From Capsaspora owczarzaki ATCC 30864 (lineage: Eukaryota > Opisthokonta > Filasterea): 64,000 bases of DNA. The DNA is taken from the NCBI RefSeq assembly GCF_000151315.2, contig NW_011887296.1, positions 1,087,095 to 1,151,094 of the forward strand, read 5' to 3'. Positions 13,240 through 24,760 of this stretch are shown here, piece after piece; position 1 is the stretch's first letter; each line of letters begins with the position of its first letter. A program made the position numbers and the translations under genes. The notes beneath the pieces were generated by a model. That model was not told the DNA's origin. It made no database searches and saw only the letters and a list, made by a program, of their open reading frames with translations.

Positions 13240-14059
13240 TCAAAAGTGTGCTTTAACAGGTTCCGATTCCAGCAGGTAGATCAAGTGAGGAGTGCGTCGC
13301 TGTAGTTTTGATCATTGTATTAGAGTATAGATGTATTGTACTGTTTTTGTATTTTGAATGGCTGGTATTCAATGCAAAGTGAGGTGGATGGTCCGACAAG
13401 AGTTTGTTTGCCACTTTCGCGATTGTTTCGAGTATCGGTTGATTGATCGTGTCATGAATCACAGCCATCCGTCAGCATCCGATGCACTAGAATATGCTAG
13501 AACCTTAATGTTAGGACGAGCTCGGCTCTGGGTCCTGAGAGAAGCAAGTGTTGTTTTGGAACGTTTGAATCGATTCTGACTGGCGCTCTTCAAACCATTA
13601 CAATTGACTCGATTGCCAGCCGCAAAACACCCGCCGGTGCACAACTCCCAGAAGCCGCCATCTACAACAAAACCAACACAATAGTCATCTAATACACATC
13701 CGAGTACAATTATTCAACGATAAATCGGACAGTTCAAGGCCAGCAGGGCACCAGCACGTTGCCATAAACTTCCGCTTTTCGTGCAATTGGCTCTGACGAG
13801 GTGAAAGATCAGGAAGACACGCTTCGTACGCTAGCAGATGACTAGAAAACATATTATACACAGAATCAGATCCAGGCGATCGGGCGGGAACAGTGCGTAT
13901 CGCCAGACTCAACAGACAAAGAGGGCTGCTTGAGAAGTACTGTCAACAGATTTCCGTGTCCCAAAATGCTCGCCCGCGGAACAGAAACCGCAACAGAAAC
14001 TGCAACAGAAATTGTATCGAAAGATAGAGCTTATTAATTTACATCCTATCAATGCCACT
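13240..14059. other. Intergenic, MGAT1 promoter side and USP10 3' side
   Basis: About 820 bases between the MGAT1 start and the USP10 stop, both on the minus strand. Only short unconvincing open frames occur (for example 73 codons at 13358-13579). It should hold the MGAT1 promoter and the USP10 3' UTR. Confidence 0.6.
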
Positions 14060-15988
14060 TCACGGTACACACTGATAAAACAACAAGTACGCTTCACGGT
14101 CATGCGATCCATTCAGTACGTCTCGTTGCGTCGGAGTGCTGATGTGTCGATCGTCAAAGCGAAGCCATTGTCGCTGAGCCGTGCTTTCTGCTGATTTGCC
14201 TGAGGAAGCTTCGGAATTGGAAAACGGCGACAACGCAGAAAGACTAGCATCGATATCGCACGTATAATGACCACCCGTCGCATTCTGTCCGTGATGATTG
14301 ATGACTGACGTAGAGCATCAGTGGACAAAAACACCCCCGAACTGTTAGAATATCCAAGCACCTCACTCGCCACACGGAGAGTGTGCTTTGTGCATAAAGT
14401 CTCACCTGCAAGAAGTCGATACTGGCGCTGCTTGGGGCCGTATTTCGAGCGGGCAGGCAAAGAGAACAGTTCTGCAGAACAAGGAAATCACACATCCATC
14501 AGAATGTGGGATTGCAAGCACATCAGACCGCTCGACGCAAAAGAATGAGAACCAAGCCAAACCTGTGCTCAAATCTAGCGTTGCAGGATACTCGACAAAC
14601 TTTAAACTCTTCTGGACGCCGCCGTAAAGATCATAGACGAAGCGCTTCAATTGAAGCACAAGGATTGGCGGCAACTCTTCAAGCAATAGCTGCTTTGAGG
14701 CCTCGTTCTAACAGGAGGGACAATGCCAAAGTGAGAATCCAAGTTGAGTTTCGCAACAATCAAGCAACGACAATCCGGGTCTCACGTCGAGCGCGTCTTT
14801 GGATCGAGCAAAGCCCGAAATCGATTCTGGTAGCACATGCACTCTCAACGCATCTACCACGGAATTGACCGAATGGTGCTTTCAGGAGCAATCAAACAAA
14901 TTGAGAGACTACCACAACGGAGTCGCACCATCGCTTTTTAACTCAACGTACAGTTATTTCTAATGGCAATGTATAGAACGGCTGCAGTGTATCCGACGCC
15001 TTGACTCCACGTTGCTTCACTGACGACCGTAGGAAGCCACGGAAGATTTGACTGATTGGAGAGGCTTCTTGATCCAGGCGGCGCGTCACTGCCGTCTTGT
15101 TCTTTTTCCCGACCTCTTCCCACTCTTCCGCCGCACCAGATGTGATAGCGGCCGCACTAACATCATAACTAGAGCTGAAATGAGCCGACTTGCGCATCTC
15201 TGATGGCCAAAACAGGGAATCCACAAACAATTTTCCACGACAACGAGAAGTCAGATCGCCGCACTCTCTTCAACCAGCTCAAACCAGACTGCAACACCAA
15301 AGACAGAATGCGGCAAACTGAAAACGCACCTCCGACAAGCTCGTTGTGAAGTCGATCGAGAACAAACCCAAGAAATTCTTCTGCGTCTTCCTGACGAAAC
15401 TGTCGCAGGCACAAGCACAAGCACAAGCAACCATCAGCAAAGGACGTCTCCCCATGCCACGACTAGACATCAACAAAGCTGTTCATGCCCCACCAACCAG
15501 CACAAAAGCTAGCAGCAGCAACCCTACTTGGAAACTGTCAGAGCTGCGGAGATGCACAACCGCGTCGTGCACATATCCAGGAAGCAAAGGCTGACCAAAA
15601 GGCCCTTCCTTCAAGGCTGCTTGCGGCGTCAAGATTTTGAATTCATGCGAGAGACGCGCGAGGCTGAACAGGAGCAATCTGCTCACACGATCGGTGACCG
15701 CGGCAGGCGATCGCATCGTTCGAGCCAGATACTCGTCATACGCGTTTTGCTGTAACAAGAAGCTGCGCAATTCAGCATGATGGAGCAATGCGTGCACGGG
15801 TGGCGTCGCCAGAAGTACTTGCAGCACAGTGTTGATGTAACACGCGTTGCCTTTGTTCACCAGGCCTCGTGGCTGAAACTCACGCTTAGGCCCTCGGTGC
15901 ACGGTCGAAGCGACTGAAGGCAAGCTCAGCAGCACGTCTCCCAGCAATCGCGATGGCGCTGAAGGCGGAGGCGGCGGCGGCTGTGGCT

Positions 15989-16028
<40 letters not shown>

Positions 16029-16229
16029 TGCGATGACGTGAGATTCATGTGGAGGTTGCGCAAGCGTCGTCGTCGTCGACCGCTGTTCACTCATGCTCGG
16101 CGTATGCACGGCGACGTCAGCAGCAGTCATCGGATGGCTCGGATGAGCAACTTTCGGTGGCTGCATCAGCGTGCTGAGGTTTAACGCGTCGGTGATTTCA
16201 TCCGGTCGAAAGTCTCCGAACGCGAACAT
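14060..16229 (-). CDS. USP10: USP10-type ubiquitin-specific protease
   Basis: Deubiquitinase of the C19 family, 522 aa. Seven exons in gene order: 16229-15528, 15399-15330, 15199-14952, 14878-14786, 14707-14563, 14471-14406, 14304-14060; all GT-AG, phases agree. The start was chosen because it gives MFAFGDFRPDEI, the counterpart of the N-terminal FGDF motif with which human USP10 binds G3BP. After a low-complexity Ala and Pro stretch comes the catalytic domain: Cys box GLVNKGNACYINTVLQVLLA, then FRQEDAEEFLGFVLDRLH, EEWEEVGKKNKTAVTRR, LPPILVLQLKRFVYDLYGG, and the His box VINHHGQNATGGHYTCD, closing with WLRFDDRHI and EAYLLFYQCV. Catalytic Cys and His are present. It is shorter than human USP10 (about 800 aa), mainly in the disordered N-terminal part. 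It shares a divergent promoter with VPS35. Confidence 0.93.
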
Positions 16230-16387
16230 GTATTTTTGTTCTTTTGTTCCAAAAAGGACTGAGATTCGGCTGATGAATACAGTACAAGATTCTATCCATT
16301 GGCATGATCTCACTTTGCAACAATCTTCCTATGCGATCAATGTGGATGTGTTTGTGATGTGGATGGATGTTCAGTCAAAACTTTCCA
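16230..16387. promoter_or_regulatory. Divergent promoter of USP10 and VPS35
   Basis: Only 158 bases separate the two start codons on opposite strands, so both 5' UTRs and a shared bidirectional promoter must fit here. I see no clear TATA box. Confidence 0.6.
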
Positions 16388-19300
16388 ATGGTAAAAGAGC
16401 AGCAAAATTTTGTCTTTTTTTTTTTTTTTGGTTGGTTCATGCATTGTGACTGACAGTTGCTTTCTTGTGCGATGACATCCCAACCGAACAGGCCGCTGCT
16501 ACCATCGTCGCCGAGGATCAAGACAAGCTGCTTGAGGAGGCCCTCACGGTCGTCAAGGCCCAGTCGCTCCAGATGAAGCGCTGCCTCGTAAGCATCGTTT
16601 CCAATTGTTTTTTTTTTTTTTTTTTTTTTTGCTGGCGCAGCGCATCGCGGACCCCCCCCCCACCGACTTGATGGCGGACCAGACATGAGCGGATTGAGCC
16701 CGACCACTCATCGCATGTATCAGGAAGGACGGAGGGACGACTGATCTCGCTCGCTTCCAATGCGAGAACAGGCTCAAATTTGAGATCTCGCTCTTTTTTT
16801 TTTTTTTTTCAATGAACTTTGCTATGAGTTGCATGAAGGGGGAGAGCGGCCGGTGTGGGCGACATCTCGACGTCGCTATCGATGAGAACAAGTCAACGCT
16901 GCAGCCAAATTGGACTGCTCTTGCATGGGACTGCAGCAGTCTGGATTGCCGAACAAATCAAAAACAAAAAAAAAACAAAAAAGAAAAAAAAAAAAAAAAC
17001 AGCCATTCTCGTGATGCTCGCTGATGATTCCCAAAAGCGAGATCTGGGAAATTCGACTTCTGAGCCCCGTGTCGGGCGCGGATTTGGTCTCTGATGAGAA
17101 GTCGTGCAAGTCGCTCTTGCGGATGAGGGGAGGGAGAGAAAGCGCCAAAAGCTGCGAATCGAAATTGACAAACTCTGCTTCGTTGTTGCAAACACAGGAC
17201 AAGAACAAGCTCATGGACGCGCTCAAGCACTGCTCGACCATGCTTAGCGAGCTGCGCACTGCCATGATGTCGCCCAAGACCTACTACGAGCTCTGTACGC
17301 CACATCCCCCCTTCCAGATGCGCGCGCGACTGTTTGTCTTTTGAAAAACAAAATGGGTGGCTCACTTTGACGCCTTGTCGTCTCCGCAGACATGACCGTC
17401 TCGGACGAGCTGCGCTACCTCGAAATGTACCTGATTGACGAGTTTGAGAAGGGCAAGCGCGTGTCTGATTTGTATGAGCTGGTGCAGTACGCTGGCAACA
17501 TCATCCCGCGTCTCTACCTGCTCATCACCGTCGGCGCCGTGTACATCAAGGCGAAGGAAGCTCCCAAGAAGGACATTCTGAAGGATCTTGTTGAAATGTG
17601 CCGTGGCGTGCAGCACCCGCTTCGCGGATTGTTCTTGCGCAACTACCTGCTGTCCATCACCAAGAACGTACTTCCTGACACGTCCGAGGAAAACCCGCAG
17701 CGCGACGGCTCCTTCCGCGAGTCGATCGACTTTGTGCTGCTCAACTTTGCCGAGATGAACAAGCTGTGGGTCCGCATGCAGCACCAGGGCCACTCTCGCG
17801 ATCGCGAGAAGCGTGAGCGCGAGCGCCAAGAGCTTCGCATTCTCGTCGGTACCAACCTTGTGCGTCTGTCGCAGCTGGAGGGCGTGGATGCCGCGTGCTA
17901 CGACGAGACTGTGCTCCCCGGCATTCTCGAGCAGGTGGTGAGCTGCAAGGACGCTATCGCCCAAGAGTACCTCATGGAGTGCATCATTCAGGTCTTCCCT
18001 GACGAGTACCACCTCCGCACCTTGCCCAAGTTCCTCGCTGCCTGCGCCGAGCTGCACAAGGCCGTCAACGTCAAGAACATTATCATTTCACTGCTCGACC
18101 GCCTTGCCGCCTTCGCCACCCGCGACGGCTCTGTTCCAGAGGAGCTCAAGCTGTTTGAGATTTTCTCAGGCCAGGTCGCCACCGTCATTGAGGCGCGCCC
18201 CGACATGCCCACCGAGGACATGCTCGCCCTGCAAGTGTCGCTGGCCAAGCTGGCTCTCAACTGCTACAAGGACAAGCTCGAGTACATGGACAAGGTCTTG
18301 CGCAACACTGCCGACATTTTCACTCGCATGAAGACGACCAACATTGATGCTGACAGCCCCGCCGCTGCCAAGGAGCTGACCAAGCTTCTCAAGCTGCCCC
18401 TGGACGCCTACCCGGACGTTCTGACCGTCTTGCGTCTCGAGAACTTTACTCCGCTGATTGCCTTCTTTGGCTACGAGTCGCGCAAGCACCTCTCGACCCA
18501 CATTGTGCGCGCTGCTATCGACAAGAAGACCAAGTTTGCTGCCCCCGAGTCGGTCACGGCGCTCCTCGACATGGTTGCTCCTCTCATTGTCGACCAAGAG
18601 GACCAACCCGCCGAGAAGGACGACCCCGAAGATTTCGCCGAGGAGCAGAGCCTCGTTGGACGTCTCGTGTCCCTCTTCCACTCGGAGCAGCCCGATCAGC
18701 ACTACCAAATCCTTTCCACTGCGCGCAAGCACTTTGGCAACGGCGGCGAGACCCGCATCCGCTACACGCTGCCCCCTCTCATCTTCTCCGCCCTCCGCTT
18801 GGCTGTCCTCTACTCGTCGCTTCGCGAGCAAGACGAGCTGTGGGAGAAGAAGTGCCAGAAGATTTTCCAATTCTGCCACCAGACCATTACCGCCCTTGCC
18901 AAGGCCGACTTTTCCGAGCTTGCCATGCGTCTCTTCCTCCAAGCAGCCCTTGCTGCTGACAAGACTGGTGTTGAGAACATTGCATACGAGTTTGTCACAC
19001 AGGTGCGAATTGATTTTTGAGATGGAAGGCGCGAGTGAATGGTTTTGAGCATGTTTTTTTCTCTTTTTTTTTTTTTCTCGTTTGTTTGCTCACCTCCCCC
19101 CCCGCTCCCCGCCTCGATTTGTTTTCGTTGCCTCTTTGAACGTTGATTCTCCAGGCCATTCAAATCTTCGAAGAAGACATCTCCGAGTCCAAGGCCCAGA
19201 TCAGCGCCGTTTCATTGCTGATTGGCACTCTGGAAGCGACCTCATGCTTTGGCGACGACAACTTTGACCGTCTTTCCACCAAGTGCGCCCTGCACGCAAG

Positions 19301-19935
19301 CAAGCTTCTCAAGAAGCCCGATCAATGCCGCGCCATCTCGACGCTGTCGCACTTGTTCTGGTCTGGCTCCAACGCTGAAGGCGAGGAGGTGAGTTTGGCC
19401 AGGATTCTCCGTCAGACATTTCGTTCTTGAATTGTTTCCATGTCGTGTCGAACTCGCCAAATCCTCACCCAATTTTCGTGCAACCGCACCCCCAATTGCA
19501 TCCAAACCGACAGCGACGTGACGGAAAGCGCGTTCTCGAGTGCTTGCAACGAGCCCTCAAGATTGCCGATACATGCATGGACGCGTCCATGAACGTGCAC
19601 TTGTTTGTCGAGCTGCTTAATCGCTATGTTTACTATTACGAGCGTGGCAACGAGATGGTAAGGTTTTGGACCACGAGTTTTGCATTTTTTCCTTCTTTTT
19701 TTTTTTGGGGCCACGCCCAACCGCGTTTCCTTTTGCTGATTGGGCTGAACACGATTGGCAGGTCACTCTCAAGTACATCACTGGTCTGATTGAGCTGATC
19801 ACCACCAACATTGCTAGCATGGATCGCAACGACGAGTACAACCAAATCAACGCCAACTTCCAAAACATTATTACGCACATCAAGCTCAAGCAGAAGTCGG
19901 CTGACGGTCCCAACTATGCTGGTATCACTGTCTGA
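16388..19935 (+). CDS. VPS35: Retromer subunit VPS35
   Basis: Core of the retromer cargo-recognition complex that recycles membrane proteins from endosomes to the Golgi or plasma membrane, acting with VPS26 and VPS29. Exons: 16388-16390 (ATG only), 16492-16587, 17198-17294, 17390-19002, 19155-19388, 19514-19657, 19762-19935; product 786 aa against 796 in human. Near-identical blocks include QSLQMKRCL then [13 protein letters not shown], the VPS26-binding [10 protein letters not shown] region, [19 protein letters not shown], and the invariant [20 protein letters not shown] followed by [14 protein letters not shown]. Intron 2 is 610 nt and full of T and A runs. The first exon is inferred: no in-frame ATG exists in exon 2, while the ATG at 16388 is followed directly by a GTAAAA donor and joins in frame. 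Confidence 0.95.
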
Positions 19936-20338
19936 GCATCGTCATGATGCATGACAGTGTCACAAACTAGGAAAAGCGAAATACTGCGAGATTTGTTCGT
20001 GGTTGTGTGAGTTGTATGTTGTAAAAGTGTTTGTGTTGGAATGACAAATGAATTATTTGTTGTTTGAGATTGCATTCGACGACAAGACGTGTTTCGATAG
20101 CCAACCGCATTGATTTGGACGGTGGATTGTCGCCTGCATGGAGAATCGAGCGAACAAGTTTGCGTTTTTGAAAACCCCATCCTTCGGTCGTGCAGATCGC
20201 TTCAGTTGACTCAATTACTACCCGTCTCCTCGATTCGCTTTTATTCTCTCTCCGATATCTTCTTCCACCCCCGAAGTTGTTTGGGCTTGTTTTCTCTGTT
20301 TGTGTTGGCAAGATCGGACAAACAACACACTTTCAATC
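19936..20338. other. Intergenic between VPS35 and the HAM1-like gene
   Basis: 403 bases between two genes in the same direction, holding the VPS35 3' UTR and the next promoter. No further gene seen. Confidence 0.6.
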
Positions 20339-23300
20339 ATGTTCACTGCCCCCACCGTGAGTCCAAGCATTCTATCGCGCTCACCTGACTTTCTAGAACA
20401 CCAAGTAGCCCAAAAGGATGATCCCGGGTGCCAGACCGCCATCCGAACTTCTTTAGAGAAGGTGCAGTGCCATGCACGGCAACTTGGAGAAACGCACTTT
20501 TGTCGTTTTTTTTTTGTGTTTTTCGCTCCTCGTTTCCCTGATAAATCGGTTTTGCACAACAACCCCCCTCACTTCTCATTTTTCACATCTTCAAGCATTT
20601 TTTTGTTTGGTAGCTACTCTTGTATCACTACAACAACAAAATGCCGGTTGAAAAGACTCTCGAGGCTGTCAAGAGGGAGCACCTCATTGGCATGCAGCCG
20701 AATGCTGCGCTCGACGTGGTGTCCAAAATGCGGCATGGCGAGATGCCTGCCAACTCGGAGCTGCGCAAGGTTATCGAACGCACCGAACAGACGCTCGAGC
20801 AGCGCAAGCACGATCCGAGAACAACTCGCCGAAGCAGCGAATTTATTGCGCATGCTGAGCAGTTCCTGCACGCCGCCGAGCAAGTTCTGCAGCAACGCAA
20901 CCAGGACGAGCATCTGCAGCATGTTTTCAATGCCGAACAAGGCGCCCTCGGAGTGCGCGGTATCAACGCCCCGTAAGTGAGCTCGAAAAACTAGCGCCTT
21001 GATGCATCTACAGCACCGATGACGTCCAGGACACTTCCCTTCATCCACATTTCATCCGTGCAAAACAGCTGTGCACATATTTTGTTGTGGAAGCGTTGTG
21101 GCGGAGGCGATGAGATTTCGAAAAAAGCTCGGTGGCGTTCTTGTTTCGGTTTTGAGTTTTGAGTTTTTTTTGTTTTGTTTTTTTTTTGGTTTCGTTTTTC
21201 GCTTTCGGTTGCTGCTTCCGAGGTCCTAGTCTGTTCGTAGCTCGAGCAGTCTGACCCCCATTGAAGCATCAGTGCCACCCTTGAGTGCTTTTGGAGCGAA
21301 CGCTCCATTTCCTTTTTTGGGTATTTTCCTACCGCGTTCTTCTGTTTTTCGCGTTTCGAATTCCTTCAGACTTTCGAATGCCCCTGCGCACGAAACAAAA
21401 TCCACTCAACGTGTGCAACTCACCTTTGTGTTTTTTATTTTTTGGTGGAATAGGGTGATGAAGGATGCCTTCACTTCAACGCTCCGCTCTATGGGCAGCA
21501 CCATTACCATGATGGCACGCTCGAACGAGTTCCGCTCCAACATCCTCGAGCTCGTCGAAATCATGGACAACATCTTTACTTTCTCCAGCATGACTGCGGC
21601 GGAAGGCACTGTAAGCAAGAGAACGAACTAAAAACGACTTGCATGACTTGCATATTTTTGTTTTGAAGCGTCTGCTGCCACACTGACTTTGACTTCCATG
21701 ACGTCTTCAGGTCAAACAAAAGACGAAGGCTGTGCTGCACAATGCGGCGGAGCGACTCGACCCTGATTCGACATCGTACGAATCTGACGAGCAGATTCGG
21801 ACCCTGTTTGAGCGCCTGTCCAACGTGATGCAAGTCATGGCCAACAACAAGCACTACAAGCAGTCTATCAATGCGCTGTTTGCCATGGTGGATGCCATCC
21901 AAGAGAACGCCATGAGCCCCCGCGAGGAGAACATCACTCGCGATCAGGAGCGTCTGCGCGAGGAGGCCAAGCTCGCTGTGCAGAGCTTCACCGGCAACCA
22001 CTCTGTGGATCCGTTCCTGAGTTCGGCACGCACGGTCATTCGCCGCGTTTCCCGCGACATTTACATGCGCGAGCTCTTCCACGATCTTCGCGGCTGGCTC
22101 GAGGATGTGCTCAACCTGCCTGTTCTGCTCCAGCGCAAAGAGTACATTCGCTCGGGTCAGGAGCTTCTGCAGCGCGCCAAGGCGCACTCTCGCGACTACG
22201 AGTACGATCGCGACTACCAGAAGCTCAGCAGGGAGACCCACATTCTGCTCGACGAAATTCGCCACGACGAAATCTTCACCAGCTTGCGCGAGAGCGGCGA
22301 CCAGCTCCTGTCTGATTTTACGACCGAGACGGGCGACCACCAGCGCACGCTCAACTTTGCCGCGCTTTCTGAAATGAAGGACATTATTGCGCCCGTCGTC
22401 ATCGACCAGCTCGAGCATGTCCCTGTGCCGCGCATTGAGGGTTGCGACGAGACGTACGACTATGTCATTGACAACATTATCTTCTCGGCGCGTGACGTTC
22501 TGCCCAGCAATATTTCCATCGAAACCAAGACCACCAGCAAGATTGGCATCGACGGTCCCGACAAGGGCACGCGCGCAGTCGTCAAGATGACGGTGAAGCA
22601 AATCACCACGCACATCCCGAACGTCAAGTTCTTCTTCAAGCGCAAGGCCTTCCCTCGCCTCACGGACGAAGGCACCGTGGATGTGGACATTAAGGGCAGG
22701 GGCGCGTCCCTCAAGATCTGGCTGTACATGGACGAGCTCTCTCCCACTCCACAGTTCTCGCACCACTCGGTGCAGTTCATCTTGCACGGCTTTGACCTGC
22801 ACTTCCGCCGCGACACAAAGCATACCTTCCTGCTGAACATGGGCACCAAGATCTTCCGCGCTCCGCTCGAGAAGAGGATTGAGGCCGCTGCCACCATGAA
22901 GGTTGAGCACATTATGGACTTTTTGTCCCAGCGCCTCAACATGTATCTCGCCAGGGCCAGCAGGGAGTCGCGCAACGCTCTCAAGAACACGTCGATTGGT
23001 GGGCCCATTTCGGCCGCCCTGTCTCTCAGCCCTCTCCCCGTGGGCATGAAAGCGGCTCAAGGCCAGCGGGCGCCTGTGGTTGCGGCGACAGCGGTGTCGG
23101 ACAAGACCAGCGTGGGCAGCACACACAAGACGCTCGAGCAGCTCGGCTACCAAGCCGGTACTCCCGGCGGCGCTGCGGTCAGCCTCGAGGAGATCTGGCA
23201 GAACAAGCTGCTTGTCCTCAAGCGCATGGGCTACAAGGCGGGTAGCCCCGGCGGCTTTGCCGTGCCGCTTGACGGCGACATGTACAAGTGGGTGCCACAA

Positions 23301-24389
23301 CGCGCAATGCGAGCCGGCTCCAATCTGCAACTGAACAAGCCGCTGTCTGCTCAGTCTGACAACGTGTTCAAGAACATGGGATACAAGGCCGGCACACCTG
23401 GTGGCTTTGCAGTTCCGCTTGAGGGCGACATGTACAAGTGGTCGAGCGGTTCCACCAAGGGACTCGGTGCGGCTGCTGGCATTGGTGCTGGTGCTGCTGC
23501 TGCTGCTGCCGGAATTGGCGCAGGCGGTGGCATTGCCGCAGGCTCCAAAGGACGCTCGTCCGACACGGATGCCATCCTGAAGCGCATGGGCTACAAGATT
23601 GGCACTCCTGGAGGCGCCGCCGTGCCGATCGAAGGTGCCATGGACAAGCAGTCCATGGGCGAGAAGGCCTCTTCTCCGACGGATGCCATGTTCAAACGCA
23701 TGGGCTACAAGATTGGCACGCCTGGCGGTGCTGCCGTCCCGATCGAGGAAGGCGCGGACTTGAAGGGTGGCGACCAAAAGATGCAGTCGCAGTCGTTCTT
23801 GTCGCCCGAGTCCGCCGCGATCTTTGAGCGCATGGGCTACCAAGCTGGCACTCCCGGAGGTGCGGCACTTCCCATCAGCGGAGACCAGTACAAGTTTTCG
23901 AAGAGCAGCAAGACCGAGACGAAGGAGTCCAAGAAGAGCGGCTTGCAACGCTTTGCATTTGGCATCAACGCTCCCGATCACCCTTCGCTCAAGCGCATGG
24001 GCTACAACCTTGGCTCTCCCGGTGGCGCCGCCTCGCCGCGTGAGGGCGACTTGTACCAGTACTCGCCTCCCGGAGACGACGTGAGCATCGAAAGCAGCAC
24101 TCCGATGCAGCAGTATGTCTTTGGCAGCACGCCCCAACACGACCCGTCCCTCCGCAAGGAGGATCAGGTGCTCGGCATGTCCCAAGCGCCCTCTACTCTG
24201 AAGAAGGATGACAAGGCGAGCACTCACCTTGCGGCCCGCGACTGGCAGGGTGACAAGGAGCCCTCGGACGACTTTTTCAAGTCGGGCTTCCAGTCCAGCA
24301 AGCAGGAGTGGACCCCGCTCCCTGGCGGCGGCGTCTCGGCTTCGCGAGGCCCAGACCCGTTGAAGTCACCTACTCAGCGCACTCAGTAA
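20339..24389 (+). CDS. HAM1-like protein with C-terminal GY-PGG repeats
   Basis: 1,070 aa from exons 20339-20356, 20614-20972, 21454-21610 and 21711-24389. The central 700 residues look like the fungal HAM-1 family (hyphal anastomosis; HAM1_N and HAM1_C domains), thought to have a lipid-binding TULIP-like fold: helical N-terminal half (YHYNNKMPVEKTLEAV, GNHSVDPFLSSARTVI, VLNLPVLLQRKEYIRSGQEL), then VPVPRIEGCDETYDYVIDNI, VRF-like strands and NVKFFFKRKAFPRLTDEG. That assignment is from memory of the family pattern. The last 300 residues hold seven copies of a motif close to KRMGYKxGTPGGxAVPxEGD, separated by Ser/Gly/Ala linkers; I do not know this repeat. Exon 1 codes six residues only. The membrane target and role are unknown; a lipid-transfer or membrane-remodelling role is inference. 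Confidence 0.85.
23128..24066 (+). repeat. Seven-copy GY-x2-G-x-PGG protein repeat
   Basis: Copies read LGYQAGTPGGAA, MGYKAGSPGGFA, MGYKAGTPGGFA, MGYKIGTPGGAA (twice), MGYQAGTPGGAA and MGYNLGSPGGAA, most preceded by a basic residue pair and followed by VPxEGDxYK. The spacing varies from about 30 to 70 residues. The DNA of the copies differs at third positions, so they are not a fresh tandem array. Confidence 0.9.
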
Positions 24390-24760
24390 AAGGTGAATCG
24401 TTTGTGAAGGGGAGACTTTTTTTTTATTTTATTTCTTGCCATGCGTACTTGTGTTGGTGATTTCGTGTTTTGCCTTGGGAGAGACCCTCCGCCTTGTTTT
24501 GGTCGTTTGTGTATTTCTTGCTCAACACCACCTTTATCGGGTGCTGTTTCGAGCTTGTCTGTGTGTTCCTTGTTTCTTCCTTCCCCCTTGACCTGTGCTT
24601 GTGTAAACCCCGCATGCCAAAAAGTGTACAGAAACTGTCGACCTGGTTCAACTGAACAAAGGTCAAAGTTGAGACGAAATAAATAGAGGATGCCTTGTTG
24701 GTTGTTTTCATCGAGTTTACAAACAGTCGTCGTTAACAAATTAAGCAATGAATGTCGCTG
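24390..24760. other. Convergent 3' intergenic stretch
   Basis: 371 bases between the HAM1-like stop (+) and the methyltransferase stop (-). An AATAAA at 24678-24683 is a possible poly(A) signal for the plus-strand gene. No gene seen. Confidence 0.55.

Noticed and set aside
21576-24227. 883-codon minus-strand open frame opposite the HAM1-like gene
   Set aside because: Composition is a shadow of codon bias; the plus strand has spliced exons and conserved domains.
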